DNA of 64,000 nt from Deroplatys truncata (Eukaryota > Arthropoda > Insecta > Mantodea > Mantidae): NCBI GenBank assembly GCA_030765065.1, contig CM060985.1, forward strand, positions 177,632,096-177,696,095. Reading direction: 5' to 3'. Both the position numbers and the translations under genes were made by a program. The notes beneath the pieces were generated by a model. That model saw nothing but the letters and a program-made list of their open reading frames with translations. It did not search any database and had not been told where the DNA came from. Within the stretch, counting starts at the first letter, position 1; each line of letters starts with the position of its first letter. Below, one piece after another: positions 1-11,362 of the stretch.

Positions 1-460
1 GTCAAATGTTTAACAACTGGACGCTATATGCTGGCCTTAAAATTCCATACTGTTTCCATGACATCGCGAGAAACAGCTGAATGTTGACAAGACTCCAAGA
101 CACTACCAAGTAATGAACAATTCGAACCATTAGTAACAGATATAACTTATTTGTAGTAAATTGTGTCTTTTAGAAAGATCTAAGTTTCTGGTCTACTACG
201 TTTACGTCTATCGCTTAAGGTTTACTAGTTATACATGATTATATGAAATTCCTTCCAAATAGCGAGGACTTCAGATACTTCCCAGCAAATTCAGGAATAC
301 ATTTTATTTGTCACGTATATATCTTTATATACATGACATTTAATCAACATCGTTAGAACTATTTTTAGAACATCAAAATGCTCGAAATGTGCTTTATGTA
401 AAGGCTAGTTGAATTGCGGGAATTTTGTTGAAAATGATAGTGGTAGTGGTCGTATTTATT
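1..460 (-). repeat. Family T repeat, diverged subfamily 2, cut by window edge
   Basis: The block matches other subfamily-2 copies at 38065-38960, 59585-60245 and 62945-63230 through shared words such as CCATGACATCGCGAGAAACA and GTTTACTAGTTATA. It is read on the minus strand if the ACTTTCTCTACT end is taken as 5'. The left end lies outside the window and similarity fades near 460. No coding capacity is seen. Confidence 0.7.
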
Positions 461-524
461 AAGTATTGAGTATTACATTAATTACATAACACAGTCACAT
501 GGGTCAAAAGACCGTACATGCTCT

Positions 525-1075
525 CTAGAAAAATACCTGGTCTGTATACGTCACTTGCAGTATCAACCAGAAAACAATTATTTTTTTTATAATCACCGCA
601 CTATACACATACAACCTAAGCCATGCTATTCCAGTCCTCTGTTTTATACTCAATTCCAAAATATATGTTTCCTTACCCCATCTAATTTTTATTTCATTTT
701 GTAGTTCCAATGTTGGTCTTTGTCTACATTCAGATTCTATTTTCTGCCTGTTTATATCGCATAGTCGTCTTTTGACCTTTCCCACGGTACTGTGTGTATT
801 TTTATTACCCCTTTGCCAGATATCATTTAAGCCAATTTTTGATAATTCGCGTTGCAACCCCGCCGCCCACCATTTTGGATGCTCTATGTTGTTCATTTGA
901 TGAGGATAACATATTGCTCTCAGGGTTGTTTGATCACCTTTAATTATTCGCAGCCAGTACCTAACTACGTTTAGTTTAGCAAATACAGCATCTTCCCAGC
1001 ATCCTACCTCCAAACGCGTATTTCCCGTCAAATCTCGGTATTGAATTTTTGTGTGGAAGTAAAAATTTATACAAT
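525..1075 (-). pseudogene. Non-LTR retrotransposon C-terminal fragment
   Basis: The minus strand has a 168-codon open frame (1031 to 525) that matches the tail of non-LTR retrotransposon reverse transcriptases. It has the RYWLRI motif that follows the RT core, then a basic stretch ending in GIAWLRL. The 28336-28698 fragment carries the same segments (KYWLRLM just upstream, then GMAWFRL), so both are pieces of one LINE family. The C-terminal CCHC knuckle seen at 28412-28490 is absent because the frame runs into unrelated AT-rich sequence after GIAWLRL. RT catalytic motifs are not present upstream. It is a short dead 3'-biased fragment; the family assignment is from motif recognition, with no database search done. 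Confidence 0.6.
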
Positions 1076-2457
1076 GTGGTCATTATTGTTTAATAACATA
1101 ACTAAGAAGGTTAAGAAAAATTCGTCATAATTCTATTATCCCCTTATTTCTAAGGAGAAAGGGTTTTATTGATTTACACAGAAAACTACGCTGTGTGGAT
1201 ACGAGTGGGATTTCTCGGGTGGTTACGGACGTGGCCCGCATTCGTGAAGTCCCAGGATCGATCTCCGACATCCGTACACAATGCCCCATGGGCTTTTCGT
1301 GGTGGCAGACGAATACTGGAGTAGTTTATCTTCTACTATGAATCTCCTTTCTCGCACTTCCTGCACACGTCATCTTCCTTGTTATCTGTTTCGGGTTGTA
1401 AGACTAGGCGACGGTGTTTCGAGGGTTCTGCCTGAGGGTGGCTTGCGCTCTTTAAAGGCTTCTTCCCTGGCTATGGTACCGCTGAGTTAGGTCTCCCCTC
1501 ATCGTGGGACTCCGCTCTGGGGGACCCTGGAGGTTGGTGGCTTGTAGGATGGGACCAAGTGGCGTCGGGTGATTTCTATCTGGAAACATTAGGGACCCCG
1601 TCCATGCTTGCGCACGTCGGCTTCCGGATCTTCTCGCCCTTCGGGTCTCTCCCGCCATCCTTCCCTCCCAGGGTTCACGTTGGAAGCATAAGGGGCCGAC
1701 TGGCATGCGTGCCGTGCTCGACCCCGTTTCCGGGAGCTCCCCTCCGTTCTACCTTACTTTATCTTTTACGTTGGGTGGAACAGTTTTAAAATAAGAATTT
1801 TCCAACAAAAAAAAACCCGAGAAAGGAGGATTTGAAACTGGTAACGTTAAAATAGCACTGCTTTTTTACAAATATTTTAAAAGTATTTAGTGTTAGTCTT
1901 TTCTCGCTACTCTGCATTCCCTTGAGTATTTTAAAGTTCCTTAGGCCTCTTTTGAATGGTTTGCTCAGCTTTATACGGGTCTTTAGATACTCGGCCTCTG
2001 CCGCCAGTCGGTTGTCTGCGCATTCCAATACTTTCAAGCGAGTTTATCAGCAGTGCGTATGGCGGAAGACTAGCGAAACGTAAGTGGAAGGGGTGAATGT
2101 CAACAGTTTCGAGGTCGCCATAGTGAAGTGGAACTTTTATCGTACCTTTCCAGTATTTACATTTAAAACTTCTTTCTCTTGCGTCTCGTAAACTCGCAAT
2201 ATGCTGATAGGTATCTCAAATAATTGGAACTGTTTATATAGCGTAGAGTGTCTCCGCTTGTCCCACCTTATTGCACGATGTTCTGAATTTTATTACGTAA
2301 GTTTCTGGTTAAATGTAAAACAACTTTCTTACAAATGTAGAGTATAAAAACTTGGTGGTGTATAGCAGTGGGTTTTATTTGAAGTTGCAGCTTTCCCCAT
2401 CCAGAAGTCAGATCTTTCAGGGGATCATATAGACAAGTTTGAGTTTAAAATCTCTAC
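1076..2457. other. Unassigned intergenic stretch with GC-rich core
   Basis: No recognisable gene. The part from about 1190 to 1760 is clearly more GC-rich than its surroundings and has short overlapping frames on both strands without known motifs. A word near 1250 (GGATCGATCTCC) is only loosely like a Pol III B box. The GC-rich block could be an old retroelement leader, but I cannot place it. From 1790 to 2457 the sequence is AT-rich and featureless to me. Confidence 0.4.
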
Positions 2458-2459
2458 TA

Positions 2460-3737
2460 CGAGGGGCACTGTTTATATTTTGAGCCTAATAATTAAAACA
2501 AAGTAATTTATAATTGAAAACTGCTTTATTGTTTTTAAAAACTTTCTCCTTTATGATCAATGCACTTTTGTATCCGTTTGAACCATTTGTCAAAGCATTT
2601 ATTCCAGTCTTCTTGAGACACCTCCAAAACATGGTTTTTGAAGGCATCAATGGCTTCTTCTGCCAACGAAAATCATTGACCACGCAATTTATTCTTGAGG
2701 TTCGGGAACAAAAGGAAGTCATTGGGTGTAAAATAAGGACCGAATGGCGGATGACACATCAATTCGATTTTTTGAGCCTTCAAATACTCTGTTGTTAGAC
2801 GAGATGTGTGTGCGCTCGCATTGTCTTGATGAAGAACGATCCTACGGCTCTTGTTGGTTTTCCTTACTTCACCGAAGACTTCCGGGAAAAAATGGTTGTG
2901 TACCATTCGGCATTGACCATTTTACGTTCCTCTAAAGGCACTATTACCACATGGCCAATTTCGCTGCAAAAGCAGGCGACCATTTGCTTCGAAGTGCTTC
3001 GAGTGCGAACAACTTTTGTTGGATTTGCTTCATCTTGAAACACCCATACAGTCGACTGCTGTTTACGTTCCGGGTCATACGCATAGATCCATGATTCGTC
3101 ACCTGTTACAGTCTTATATATGTCTTTTGAGGCACCATCATTGTATTTCTTGAGCATTTTTGTACACCAATCGACACGAGCATCTTTTTGAGATTGCGTC
3201 AAATTATGTGGGATCCAACAAGAGCAAACCTTTTTACGGCTAAATAATCATGCAATATTTTATATATGCTGGTGGAACTAATACCTAGGGTTACCTCAAT
3301 CTCACTATATGTTGCATAACGATCTTTCATTACTAGTTTTTGCACAGCATCAATGTTTTCTGGCACAACTGATTTTGGACGACCTTCACGAACTTCATCA
3401 TTAAGCAAACGGCGGCCACGATTATACCAGCGTTTCACAGTGGCAAAGAATGGAACTTCGTCGCCAAATGTGGAAGTTAGTTGATCGATGCACTCTTGTT
3501 TTGATAATCCACGTCGAAAGTCGTAATAAATTATTGCACGAACATTTTCACGAGCTAACTCCATGTTTTTGTTGACACACAATTTTCAAGTTAGTGTAAA
3601 CAAAACAAGTGACGCTCTATTCACAAAATGTTTCAAGTAGATTATGGTAAAAAATGCCAAGCTTTCTATTGGAAACGTCGGATGGAACCTACAACATTCA
3701 GGTTTGCCAAGGGTCAGAGTATAAATAGTGCCCCTCG
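2460..3737 (-). mobile_element. mariner element copy 1 (DD34D), 1278 bp
   Basis: A full-length mariner-type transposon. It starts CGAGGGGCACT and ends AGTGCCCCTCG, so the termini are inverted repeats, and the pair continues inward as TTTATA. TA dinucleotides flank it at 2458-2459 and 3738-3739, the standard Tc1/mariner target duplication. Its length of 1278 bp is typical for mariners. The internal transposase reads on the minus strand and is broken. A second, closely similar copy lies in opposite orientation at 4550-5823. Confidence 0.9.
2486..3564 (-). pseudogene. mariner transposase, frameshifted
   Basis: Degraded gene for a mariner transposase, which would bind its own terminal repeats and cut and paste the element in the nucleus. 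Translation starts at the ATG at 3564 (MELAREN). The N-terminal paired helix-turn-helix is in 3199-3564. The first catalytic aspartate is in TGDESW (frame 2864-3202), the second in HQDNASAH and the third in PNDFLLFP, both in frame 2673-2906. I count 34 residues between the last two, the DD34D spacing of mariner. The C-terminus continues in a fourth frame to 2486. Frameshifts near 3200, 2895 and 2700 break the gene, so it is inactive. All three catalytic aspartates survive. Confidence 0.88.
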
Positions 3738-3739
3738 TA

Positions 3740-4089
3740 AAGTCAACACACACAAAGGTAATTAACATGTGTACGTAGTTACAGCAAAAAAGTTAAGCTG
3801 TATTATATTCTGGAATTCCTTACATCACATTTCGAATATAAAATTGGCATTAATTGTGAATGCTTCTGGTGGATAAGCCACAATTTTGAATTTAGCCTTC
3901 CCTTCCACCTGAAAATTTCTAGCACTTGAAAAACACGCTTGAACGTCTACATGTTATAATTTGGAAAACTACCTACAAACAGCTTTGTTTATATTGTACA
4001 AGATCAAAATGAAGCGCATCTTGTCGCATTATTTTCTGAACCAATTTGTTTTCTGTGCTGTGTTTAGTTGTTCTACATAGGCCACGGCG

Positions 4090-4126
<37 letters not shown>

Positions 4127-4547
4127 CAAGATGGCTTAACTCTTCAGCTGAGGTTGGACGAGGAGGGAGAGTCCTGCTGCGATCATCCTGCCCTTTCGCT
4201 ACTGCAGTGAAGTAATTATCGTCTTACTTCACTTGTTTACGCCAACGGTAGTGATCAAAACTGTTGATATGCTGTTTTCTGAAGTGCTCTCCAATTCTTG
4301 ATTTCTTGTTACTTGGGTAGAATTCTAAGAAATGCTTAGGCTGTAGCAAGAGGGATACCCAAAACGATACAGGCTTTAATAGCACAACTTTTCCATTACA
4401 GGTAAAGGTTGTTCATATTGTTTACAGCAGTAAATTAAAACTAATCATCTCAAAATTACAATAAGAAAAACAGACGTCGGAAACGCATGCGTGTAAGGTA
4501 AAGGCCGATGAATCTGAAGACTAGTTATTAGCAAGCATTATGTACTT
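3740..4547. other. Spacer between the two mariner copies
   Basis: No gene is recognised in this spacer. It holds a (TC)n microsatellite at 4092-4120 and otherwise unremarkable AT-rich sequence. Confidence 0.5.
4092..4120. repeat. (TC)n microsatellite
   Basis: An uninterrupted run of TC dinucleotides of about 29 bp. Confidence 0.95.
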
Positions 4548-4549
4548 TA

Positions 4550-5823
4550 CAAGGGGCACTATTTATATTTTGAGCCTTGGCAACCCTGAATGTTGCAGGT
4601 GCCATCTGATGCTTCCAATGCAAAGTTTGACATTTTTTTACGATAATCTACTTCAAACATTTTGCCAATAGAGCTTCATTTGTTTTGTTTACACTAACTT
4701 GAAAATTGTGTGTCAACAAAAACATGGAGTTAGCTCATGAAAATATTCGTGCAACGATTTATTACGAATTTTGATGTAGATTATTAAGACAAGAGCGCAT
4801 CGATCAACTAACTTCCACATTTGGCGACGAAGCTCCATCCTTTGCCACTGTGAAAGGCTGGTATAACGAATTTAATCGTGGCCGCCGTTCGCTCAATGAT
4901 GAAGTTCGTGAAGGTCATCCAAAATAAGTTGTGCCAAAAAACGTTGATGCTGTGCAAAAACTAATAATGAAGATCCTCATGCAGCATATTGTGATATTGA
5001 GGGAATCCTAAGTATTAGTTGCACCAGCATATATAAAATATTGCATGATTATTTAGTCGTGAAAAAGGTTTGCTCTCGTTGGGTCCCACATAATTTGACG
5101 CAATCTCAAAAAGATGCTCGTGTTGATTGGTGTACAAAAATGCTCAAGAAATACAATGGTGGTGCCTTAAAAGACATGTATAAGGTTGTAACAGGTGACG
5201 AATCATGGATCTATGCGTATGAGCCGGAACGTAAACAACAGTCGACTGTATAGGTGATTCAAGATGAAGCAAATCCAACAAAAGTTGTTCGCACTCGAAG
5301 CACTTCGAAGCAAATGGTCGCCTGCTTTTTCAGCAAAACTGGTCATGTGGCAACAGTGCCTTTAGAGGTACGTAAGACGGTCAATGCCAAATAATACCAA
5401 ACCACTTGTTTGCCGGAGTCTTCGGTGAAGTAAGGAAAACCAACAGGAACCGTAGGATCGTTCTTCATGAAGACAATGCGAGCGCACACACATCTCGTGT
5501 ATTTGAAGGCTCAAAAAATTGAATTGATGCGTCATCCGACATACAGTCCTAAATTGGCACCTGGTGACTTCTTTTTGTTCCCGAACATCAAGAATAAATT
5601 GCGTTACAACGATTTTCGTTGGCAGAAGAAGCGGTTGATGACTTCAAAAACTATGTTTTGTATGTGTCTCAAGAAGACTGGAATAAATGCTTGACAAATC
5701 GTTCAAACAGATGCAAAAGTGTACTGATCATAAAGGAGAATGTTTTGAAAAATAATAAAGCTTTTTCAATCAGGAATTACTTTGTTTTAATTATTAGGCT
5801 CAAAATGTAAATCGTGACCCTCG
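4550..5823 (+). mobile_element. mariner element copy 2 (DD34D), 1274 bp
   Basis: Second copy of the same mariner as 2460-3737, in the opposite orientation. It begins CAAGGGGCACTATTTATA and ends with the inverse, GACCCTCG, with a few substitutions in each terminus. TA dinucleotides flank it at 4548-4549 and 5824-5825. The transposase inside reads on the plus strand and is decayed. About 22 bp of flank (AGCAAGCATTATGTA plus TTTAC, one base different) occurs on both sides just outside the element, so it sits between two copies of a short direct repeat. Confidence 0.88.
4724..5795 (+). pseudogene. mariner transposase, multiple stops
   Basis: Same transposase as in copy 1. It starts at the ATG at 4724 (MELAHEN) and meets a stop after the fifteenth codon or so (TTTTGA in the first helix-turn-helix). 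Further stops and frameshifts follow. The best-preserved part is 5041-5253, with NLTQSQKDARVDW and the first catalytic motif TGDESW. The second catalytic motif is damaged: the DNA near 5472 encodes the EDNAS-like context but in a shifted frame. The third is recognisable around YSPKLAPGDFF in 5467-5694, where the usual SPDLAP reads SPKLAP. The gene is dead. Confidence 0.85.
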
Positions 5824-5825
5824 TA

Positions 5826-6494
5826 TATAAGCAAGCATTATGTAGTTTACAACCATTTTATAGGAATTTAGGCTTATAGGGAGCCGTTTAAATTTTCTGT
5901 ATGACATACATTAAAATATTGTATGGCTGTAACAATTAGATAGAACTAAACTATAAGGTTTATAGTGTCTAATAACACTAACATTTCTATCTATAAATGT
6001 TGATAATTTTTTGCTTTTTTTTCACAGACGAGTATATCCTTAAGCAGACACTAATGACTAGAGGGCATAACAACTATTCACTTCTCTCCTTGAAAGGGAA
6101 TACATGCAAGTGGTTATGTTGTTTATCGGTTCAACACGCCAGGTATTAACAATAAAATGCAGGGAAACAAACTAATATATCAAGACGCTCTCACGTATGT
6201 CAGCTGTAGATGCCGAATTATTTCATGGTTTACTTCCTACATTTTATAATGCATGAAATGTATTCAACAATTATGAAACATTGACTCGTGCCGTAATCAT
6301 AACGATTATTCACTTGTTGCATACTATTACTTCTATATTGTAGCACCTTACTCCAAGGGATGACTAGCCCCGAAGGGTGGCGTACACGTAGGGCTGTATG
6401 CTCAGATGGTAAGTGTGGGTTGCAGGTAGGGTATAGACGGGTGCGTTATAGGGCAAGGCGTCAGATTAAAGGTCCAGGGGTGGCGTATATAAAA
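5826..6494. other. Unassigned intergenic stretch
   Basis: AT-rich sequence with no gene, tandem repeat or SINE I can support. The right-hand 130 bp (6355-6490) is more GC-rich and has an open frame on the plus strand without known motifs. Confidence 0.4.
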
Positions 6495-7430
6495 CATGTA
6501 TTGCACTCACATGGCTTTCCCTACTCTTGTACAAACTATTTTTACAAACTCTTATTCTCCATCTATTTCATATTAATCGAGATAAACATTTGCAGAAACG
6601 ACATTTTTACATGCAAAGAGAATTACATTTTACACATAGCGACCAGTTCTAAAAATATTTGACTATCGCTTAAGGCGTACTATGTTCCCCTTGTTTTGTA
6701 TTTGCCAAGGCAATATATAAATACAGTAGCCTTTAAGCATAGACATATATCTTAATAGCTGGTTGCTAGGTGCAGCACCATTTTCTTTGCCATAGATTAA
6801 TACTCTTTGCATATCCAAGACAAAAAAATGAATAATGAATTCCCATGTGAGAATATAAGTATTGAAAAATTTAAGGGAATAACAATCAATATTTTGATAA
6901 TGGTTCACTCAACAACAAAAAAGTGTATGACATAAATTGTGTATTTTAATGCTATATACATTTTTTGTGTAGTAAAATTTTGTCTATCTCTTATGGTTTA
7001 CCAGTTATGCAATAGTCGTTCACAATGAAGAATAATTTTGGAGACATTCCCAGAAATTTCGAGATATACATTTAATTTGTTATGAAAATAGCTTAAACAT
7101 ATGATATTTTAATCAAAATCGTTAGAGCCATTTTTGAGAAAATTAAAATTTTCGAAAAATGTTCCATGTAAAGGGTAATCTGGGTTGGGGGGATTTTGTT
7201 GAAAACCTTCATGTCGCATCTCTGGAAGATACTGAACCTAAATACCAAGTTTGGTGCTTATCCGACTGTTCGTTTGTGAGTTATGCTGTTCACAGACAGA
7301 CACATGTTTCCAAAAATGCTTTTTGTGGATTCAGGGGGTCTCAAAACATGTATTTCCGGTGAAATCTCGGTATGGAATTTTTGGGTGGAATACAATACTT
7401 CCCTTACTTACTATACGTAGTAGAGAAAGT
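6495..7430 (-). repeat. Family T repeat, near full length
   Basis: Nearly complete T copy, minus strand. The stem-loop end is at the left (around 6505) and the ACTTTCTCTACTACG terminus at the right (7413-7430). Between them lies the shared core with TTATGGTTTACCAGTTATGC, GTTCCATGTAAAGGGTAATC and the CACACATGT microsatellite seed. It belongs to a subfamily with a ~150-bp segment (TGTTCCCCTTGTTTTG onward) also seen at 7990-8100, 23690-23830 and 63420-63550. Confidence 0.85.
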
Positions 7431-7835
7431 AACTGGCGTTGTATTCATGCTTAATGTATATGGTTGCCCTTAGGGGGGAAGGTGTAGTGTGTCGGATAGC
7501 CTGATGCTTAGAGCGAGGGAGAACTTAACTTTAGTGAATCTTGTCTGTACGTAGATGTATAAGAGTTACAAACAATTAACTTAATTATGTTGGGGTGTGA
7601 AGCACCCCTTGTTGCTCAGAGCTTCACTGTTGACTCCGGAGAGATGGTAACCTCGATTCGCGGTCAAATACTTATTCGATTGCAGACAGAGCAGATCGTG
7701 TCTTACAAAGACGTGCCTTCAAGGTTGCAACATTTTATCAGCTATTACCAATACTAACGTAATTCTTGATTGTCTGTTCGAACCTCACTACATTATTCAT
7801 TAAAACACCACATTTAAATGGGAAAGAAAACTAAA
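7431..7835. other. Unassigned intergenic stretch
   Basis: No gene seen. A GTAACCTCGATTCGCGG word at about 7646 is vaguely Pol III B-box-like, but no matching A box supports a SINE. A short GGGGTGT/GCACCCC hairpin is at about 7592. Confidence 0.35.
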
Positions 7836-8698
7836 AATCTGATGTGTTACACTCACATGACTTTCTCTACTCTTGTACAAACTATTTTTACAAACGCTTA
7901 TTCTCCATCTACTTCATGTTAATCGAGATAAACATTTGCAGACTCTATCTTATTGCTAATTTTCTTGTAGATGTAAGGGGAATATATATTTACAAGGGCA
8001 ATATAGAAAAACAGTAGGCTTTAAGCACATACATATAACTTAATAGCTGGTTGCTAGGTGCAGCACCATTCCCTTTGCCACAGATTAATGCTCTTTGCAT
8101 ATCCAAGACAAAAAAATGAATAACGAGTTCCCATTTAAGAAAATAAGTATTGAAAAATTTATGGGAATAACAAGCAATATCTCGAAAATGGTTCACTCAA
8201 CAAAAAAAATGTATATGACATATATTGTGTATTTTAACGCGGTCTACATCTCTTATGGTTTACGAGTTATGCAAAAGTCGTTCACAATAAAGAATACTTT
8301 TGGAGACATTCTCAGGAAATTCAAGATATACATTTTATTTTTCATAAAAATATCTTAAACATATGATACTTCAATCAAAATCGTTAAAGCCATTTTTGAG
8401 AAAATTAAAATTTTTAAAATATTCCATGTAAAGGGAACTCTGGGGTGGGGGGATTTTCTTCAAAACCTTCGTGTCGCATCCTGAAGTTACTGAACCTAAA
8501 TACCAAGTTTGGTGTTTATCCGACTGTTCGTTTCTGAGTTATGCTGTTCACAGACACACACACGGACATGTTTCCAAAAATGCTTTTTTGGATTAAGGGG
8601 GTCTCAAAACATGTATTTCCGGTGAAATCTCGGTATCGAATTTTTGGGTGGAATACAATACTTCCCCTACTTACTATACGTAGTAGAGAAAGTAAAAA
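7836..8698 (-). repeat. Family T repeat, near full length
   Basis: A well-preserved T copy. The 3' stem-loop end (GATGTGTTACACTCACAT on this strand) is at 7841 and the inverse ACTTTCTC terminus at 8677-8693, followed by AAAAA. It is shorter than the copy at 6495 because it lacks part of the 3' internal segment. Confidence 0.87.
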
Positions 8699-8839
8699 TG
8701 CAAATCAGCTAATGGTAAGTGGGGTAAACCCCATATTCCATCCAAAATAAGGACGTGGATATTTCAAAGGAAATATATCTTTTTAGGCACTCTGAACCAC
8801 AATAAAAATCAATTTGAGGTTTATATTGTTGCTTCACGT

Positions 8840-9699
8840 ATAGTACAATGTTTCCGGTAGTCTTTGCCCCAAGTTTACTTACCGGTGGCCTTCGCCCCAA
8901 CGATTAAGAATCACGTTTGTATTCTATTTTTCTTTAAATATTATAAATATTTAGGTTTGCCTCGGCTGCGTCAGTACTAACTTGTAGAAACATGTGTCTC
9001 TTAGCAGGGAGTGATGCGGCTAAAGAATGTAGGTTTACACAAATTATAATTTTTACTTCACTCCTTTTATTAATCCTTCCCATGATTAAATAACACTTCA
9101 CTGATATAGAGAGCTGTGAGATTATATACTGATTACTTGCACTTTTTAACACGTAAACGTTTTAATATCCTCGCCGTAATGAATTTTCGTCTCACATGGA
9201 GACGTATTAAATTCCTTGAGGACGCGTCTCGCGTCCGGTTAGGAAGGCTGCCTACCAGAACTGGCATCTACCGCCCGAATTTACAAATTTCATCTCTTTC
9301 AAGTCTCTGGTTGGCTAATCCTACTCCAATAGAATAAGCTTATTTAACTTTCAGGTTTTCTGGTTGTTGATTGGCTATTTATAAACTTTCTAAAAGATTA
9401 CAATATTGGTGCTCCAAGAATTACTAGTAGCAATTCCTTATTGCCTCAAGGTTACCTCACTGTTACCACATTGTTAGCAACATTTGACCTATATTCTCAC
9501 AGATCCTATATTGTTAAATTACTTAATACATGTACATAACTATTTAATATGTACACAATAATATAAACTTATACAATGACTGTAAGATACACCTTGTGTA
9601 TATTGTTACATACACATATTGCTTTAAGGCAGGCTGTTATTGAATTTATATATTAGATAATTAGACTGAAATCATTTTAGTGTTAAAAATACTGCCTCA
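8840..9699 (-). repeat. Family S repeat (LTR-like)
   Basis: S copy on the minus strand. Its diagnostic end, read as TTGAGGCAGTATTTTTAACA, lies at 9680-9699. Other shared words are CAATAACAGCCTGCCTTAAAG, the paired TAGCCAATCA blocks and GCAGCCGAGGCAAACC. The distal end carries two GCCCCAAG/GCCCCAAC words with CCGGTGGCC, as in the copies at 12284 and 47854. AATAAA-type signals are present but no coding capacity. Confidence 0.75.
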
Positions 9700-9779
9700 A
9701 ATTATAAAAAAAACAGTTCAGTGTTTGTGCGTGAGTGTATGTGACTGTGAACATTATAACTAAAAGAAAAAAAGTACAT

Positions 9780-10425
9780 ACCTTGGTATTTAAGTTCAGT
9801 ATTCTTCATAGATGCAACATAAGGACTTTCAAAAAAATCCCTCTATCCCCAACTACGCAACAGTGAAACATTTTTCTAAATTTGGCATTTTCTAAAACGT
9901 GCCTCTAATAATTTCGATTGTAATACCACATTATAAAGATATTTACTTGACACATAAAATATGTGTCTTGAATCTTCTGGCAATAGCCTGTGAAGTCCTC
10001 TTCATTCGGAAGGAATTCTGTATAATCTTATATAACTGGTAAACGTTAAGCGATAAACGGTAACGTACCACACAAAAATAAATATTACTTTAAAACACAA
10101 TTTGTTTCTAATAATTTTTTTGTGTCATCAACCATTTCCAAGTTATCCGTTATTTATAGTTCGAGTGGTTCAACACTTAAGACTCCATTCGATTGTCAGT
10201 TATTTTTGTGACGTCATGGATCCAGTATGAAGTTTTAAGATGAGTATATGGCGGCCAGTTCTAAGACATTTGACTACCGCTGTTCCTTTTGTACCTATAA
10301 CGAAATCTGTAACGCAGATGCTTCCAGAAAGGTTTATATCGATTAAAATGAAGTGGGTTTAAACATAAACTTGTATACCTAGCAATAGAAGGTAGGGAAA
10401 ATCATGTGAATGGAGTACATCATTG
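9780..10425 (+). repeat. Family T repeat, diverged subfamily 2 fragment
   Basis: It follows the T core in order: GGTATTTAAGTTCAGTATTCT, then ATAACTGGTAAACGTTAAGCG, then a degraded tail ending ATCATGTGAATGGAGTACATC at 10400-10422. The 5' terminus with ACTTTCTC is missing, so it is a 5'-truncated copy directly upstream of another T copy. Confidence 0.6.
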
Positions 10426-10430
10426 TTATT

Positions 10431-11115
10431 TTTACCTTCTCTACTACGTATAGTAAGTAGGGGAAGTATTGTACTCCACCCAAAAATTTGATACCGAGAT
10501 TTCACCGGAAGTATATGATTTGAGGCCCCCTGAATCCAAAAAAAGCATTTTTGTAAACATGTCCGTGTGTGTGTGTCTGTGAAGAGCATAACTCAGAAAC
10601 GAACAGTCGGATAAACACCAAATATGTATAAGATATTTTCGTGACAAATAAAATGTATATTTTGAATTTTCTGGGAATGTCTCCGAAAGTATTCTTCATT
10701 GTGAACGACTTTTGCATAACTGGTAAACCATAAGAGATAGACAAACTTTTACTACACAAAAAATGTAGATCGCATTAAAATACATAATTTATGTCATATA
10801 CATTTGTTTGTTGAGTGAACCATTTTCGAGATATTGCTTGTTATTCCCTTAAATTTTCCAATACTTATTTTCTCAAATGGAAATTCGTATTCATTGTTTT
10901 TGTCCTGGTAATGCTAAGGGAATGGAATACTCCACATAGCAACCAGTTCTTAAAAAATTTGACTATCACTTAAAGCCTACCATATTCCCCTTGCATCTAC
11001 AAGAAAATTAGCAATAAGATTAATATCTCGATTAACAAAAGAATATGCAGAATAAGCCTTTGTAAAAATATGTTGTACAAGAGTAGAAAAAGTCATGTGA
11101 GTGTAACACATCAGA
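10431..11115 (+). repeat. Family T repeat with internal deletion
   Basis: It starts ACCTTCTCTACTACGTATAG after a T run and ends GTGTAACACATCAGA before another T run. About 180 bp of the core between GGATAAACACCAAA and ATATTTTCGTGACAAAT is missing compared with 43275-44185. Confidence 0.85.
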
Positions 11116-11124
11116 CTTTTTTTT

Positions 11125-11362
11125 AAGTTTAACGTGTATTGACTGCTTAGCTCATAACGAGGATGAATCAAATGGTGAAATTATGCTCCAACGAACTCGG
11201 GATATATAGATCTTAAAGTTACTCGATATTCATCTTTAAGGATAAGGGAAAACCCCTGAAGAACTTATCGAAATAACTCGTCCAACGCGGGATTCGAACT
11301 TGGGAACTCTTGAATGCGAGGCAGACATACTACTCCAGTACCGCAGAGGAGCGTTCCTCAAA
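11125..11362 (-). repeat. tRNA-derived SINE
   Basis: On the minus strand a tRNA-like head has an A-box-like TACTGGAGTAGTATG and a B box AAGTTCGAATCCCGC at about 11300. It is followed by an unrelated body with GGGGTTTTCCCTTATCC. This is the structure of an insect tRNA-derived SINE. It could also be a decayed tRNA pseudogene, but the attached body argues for a SINE. No target duplication was identified. Confidence 0.55.

Noticed and set aside
1452-1789. Overlapping frames in the GC-rich block as a gene
   Set aside because: Low stop density follows from GC content; no motif on either strand and no clear start context.
7159-7362. A peptide (VKGNLGWGDF..ASLEDTEPKYQVW) recurring at 7.2, 14.9, 43.2 and 47.0 kb as a possible conserved small protein
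   Set aside because: It is the translation of the most conserved DNA in family T. Frames are broken in most copies and no start or codon-level conservation is evident.
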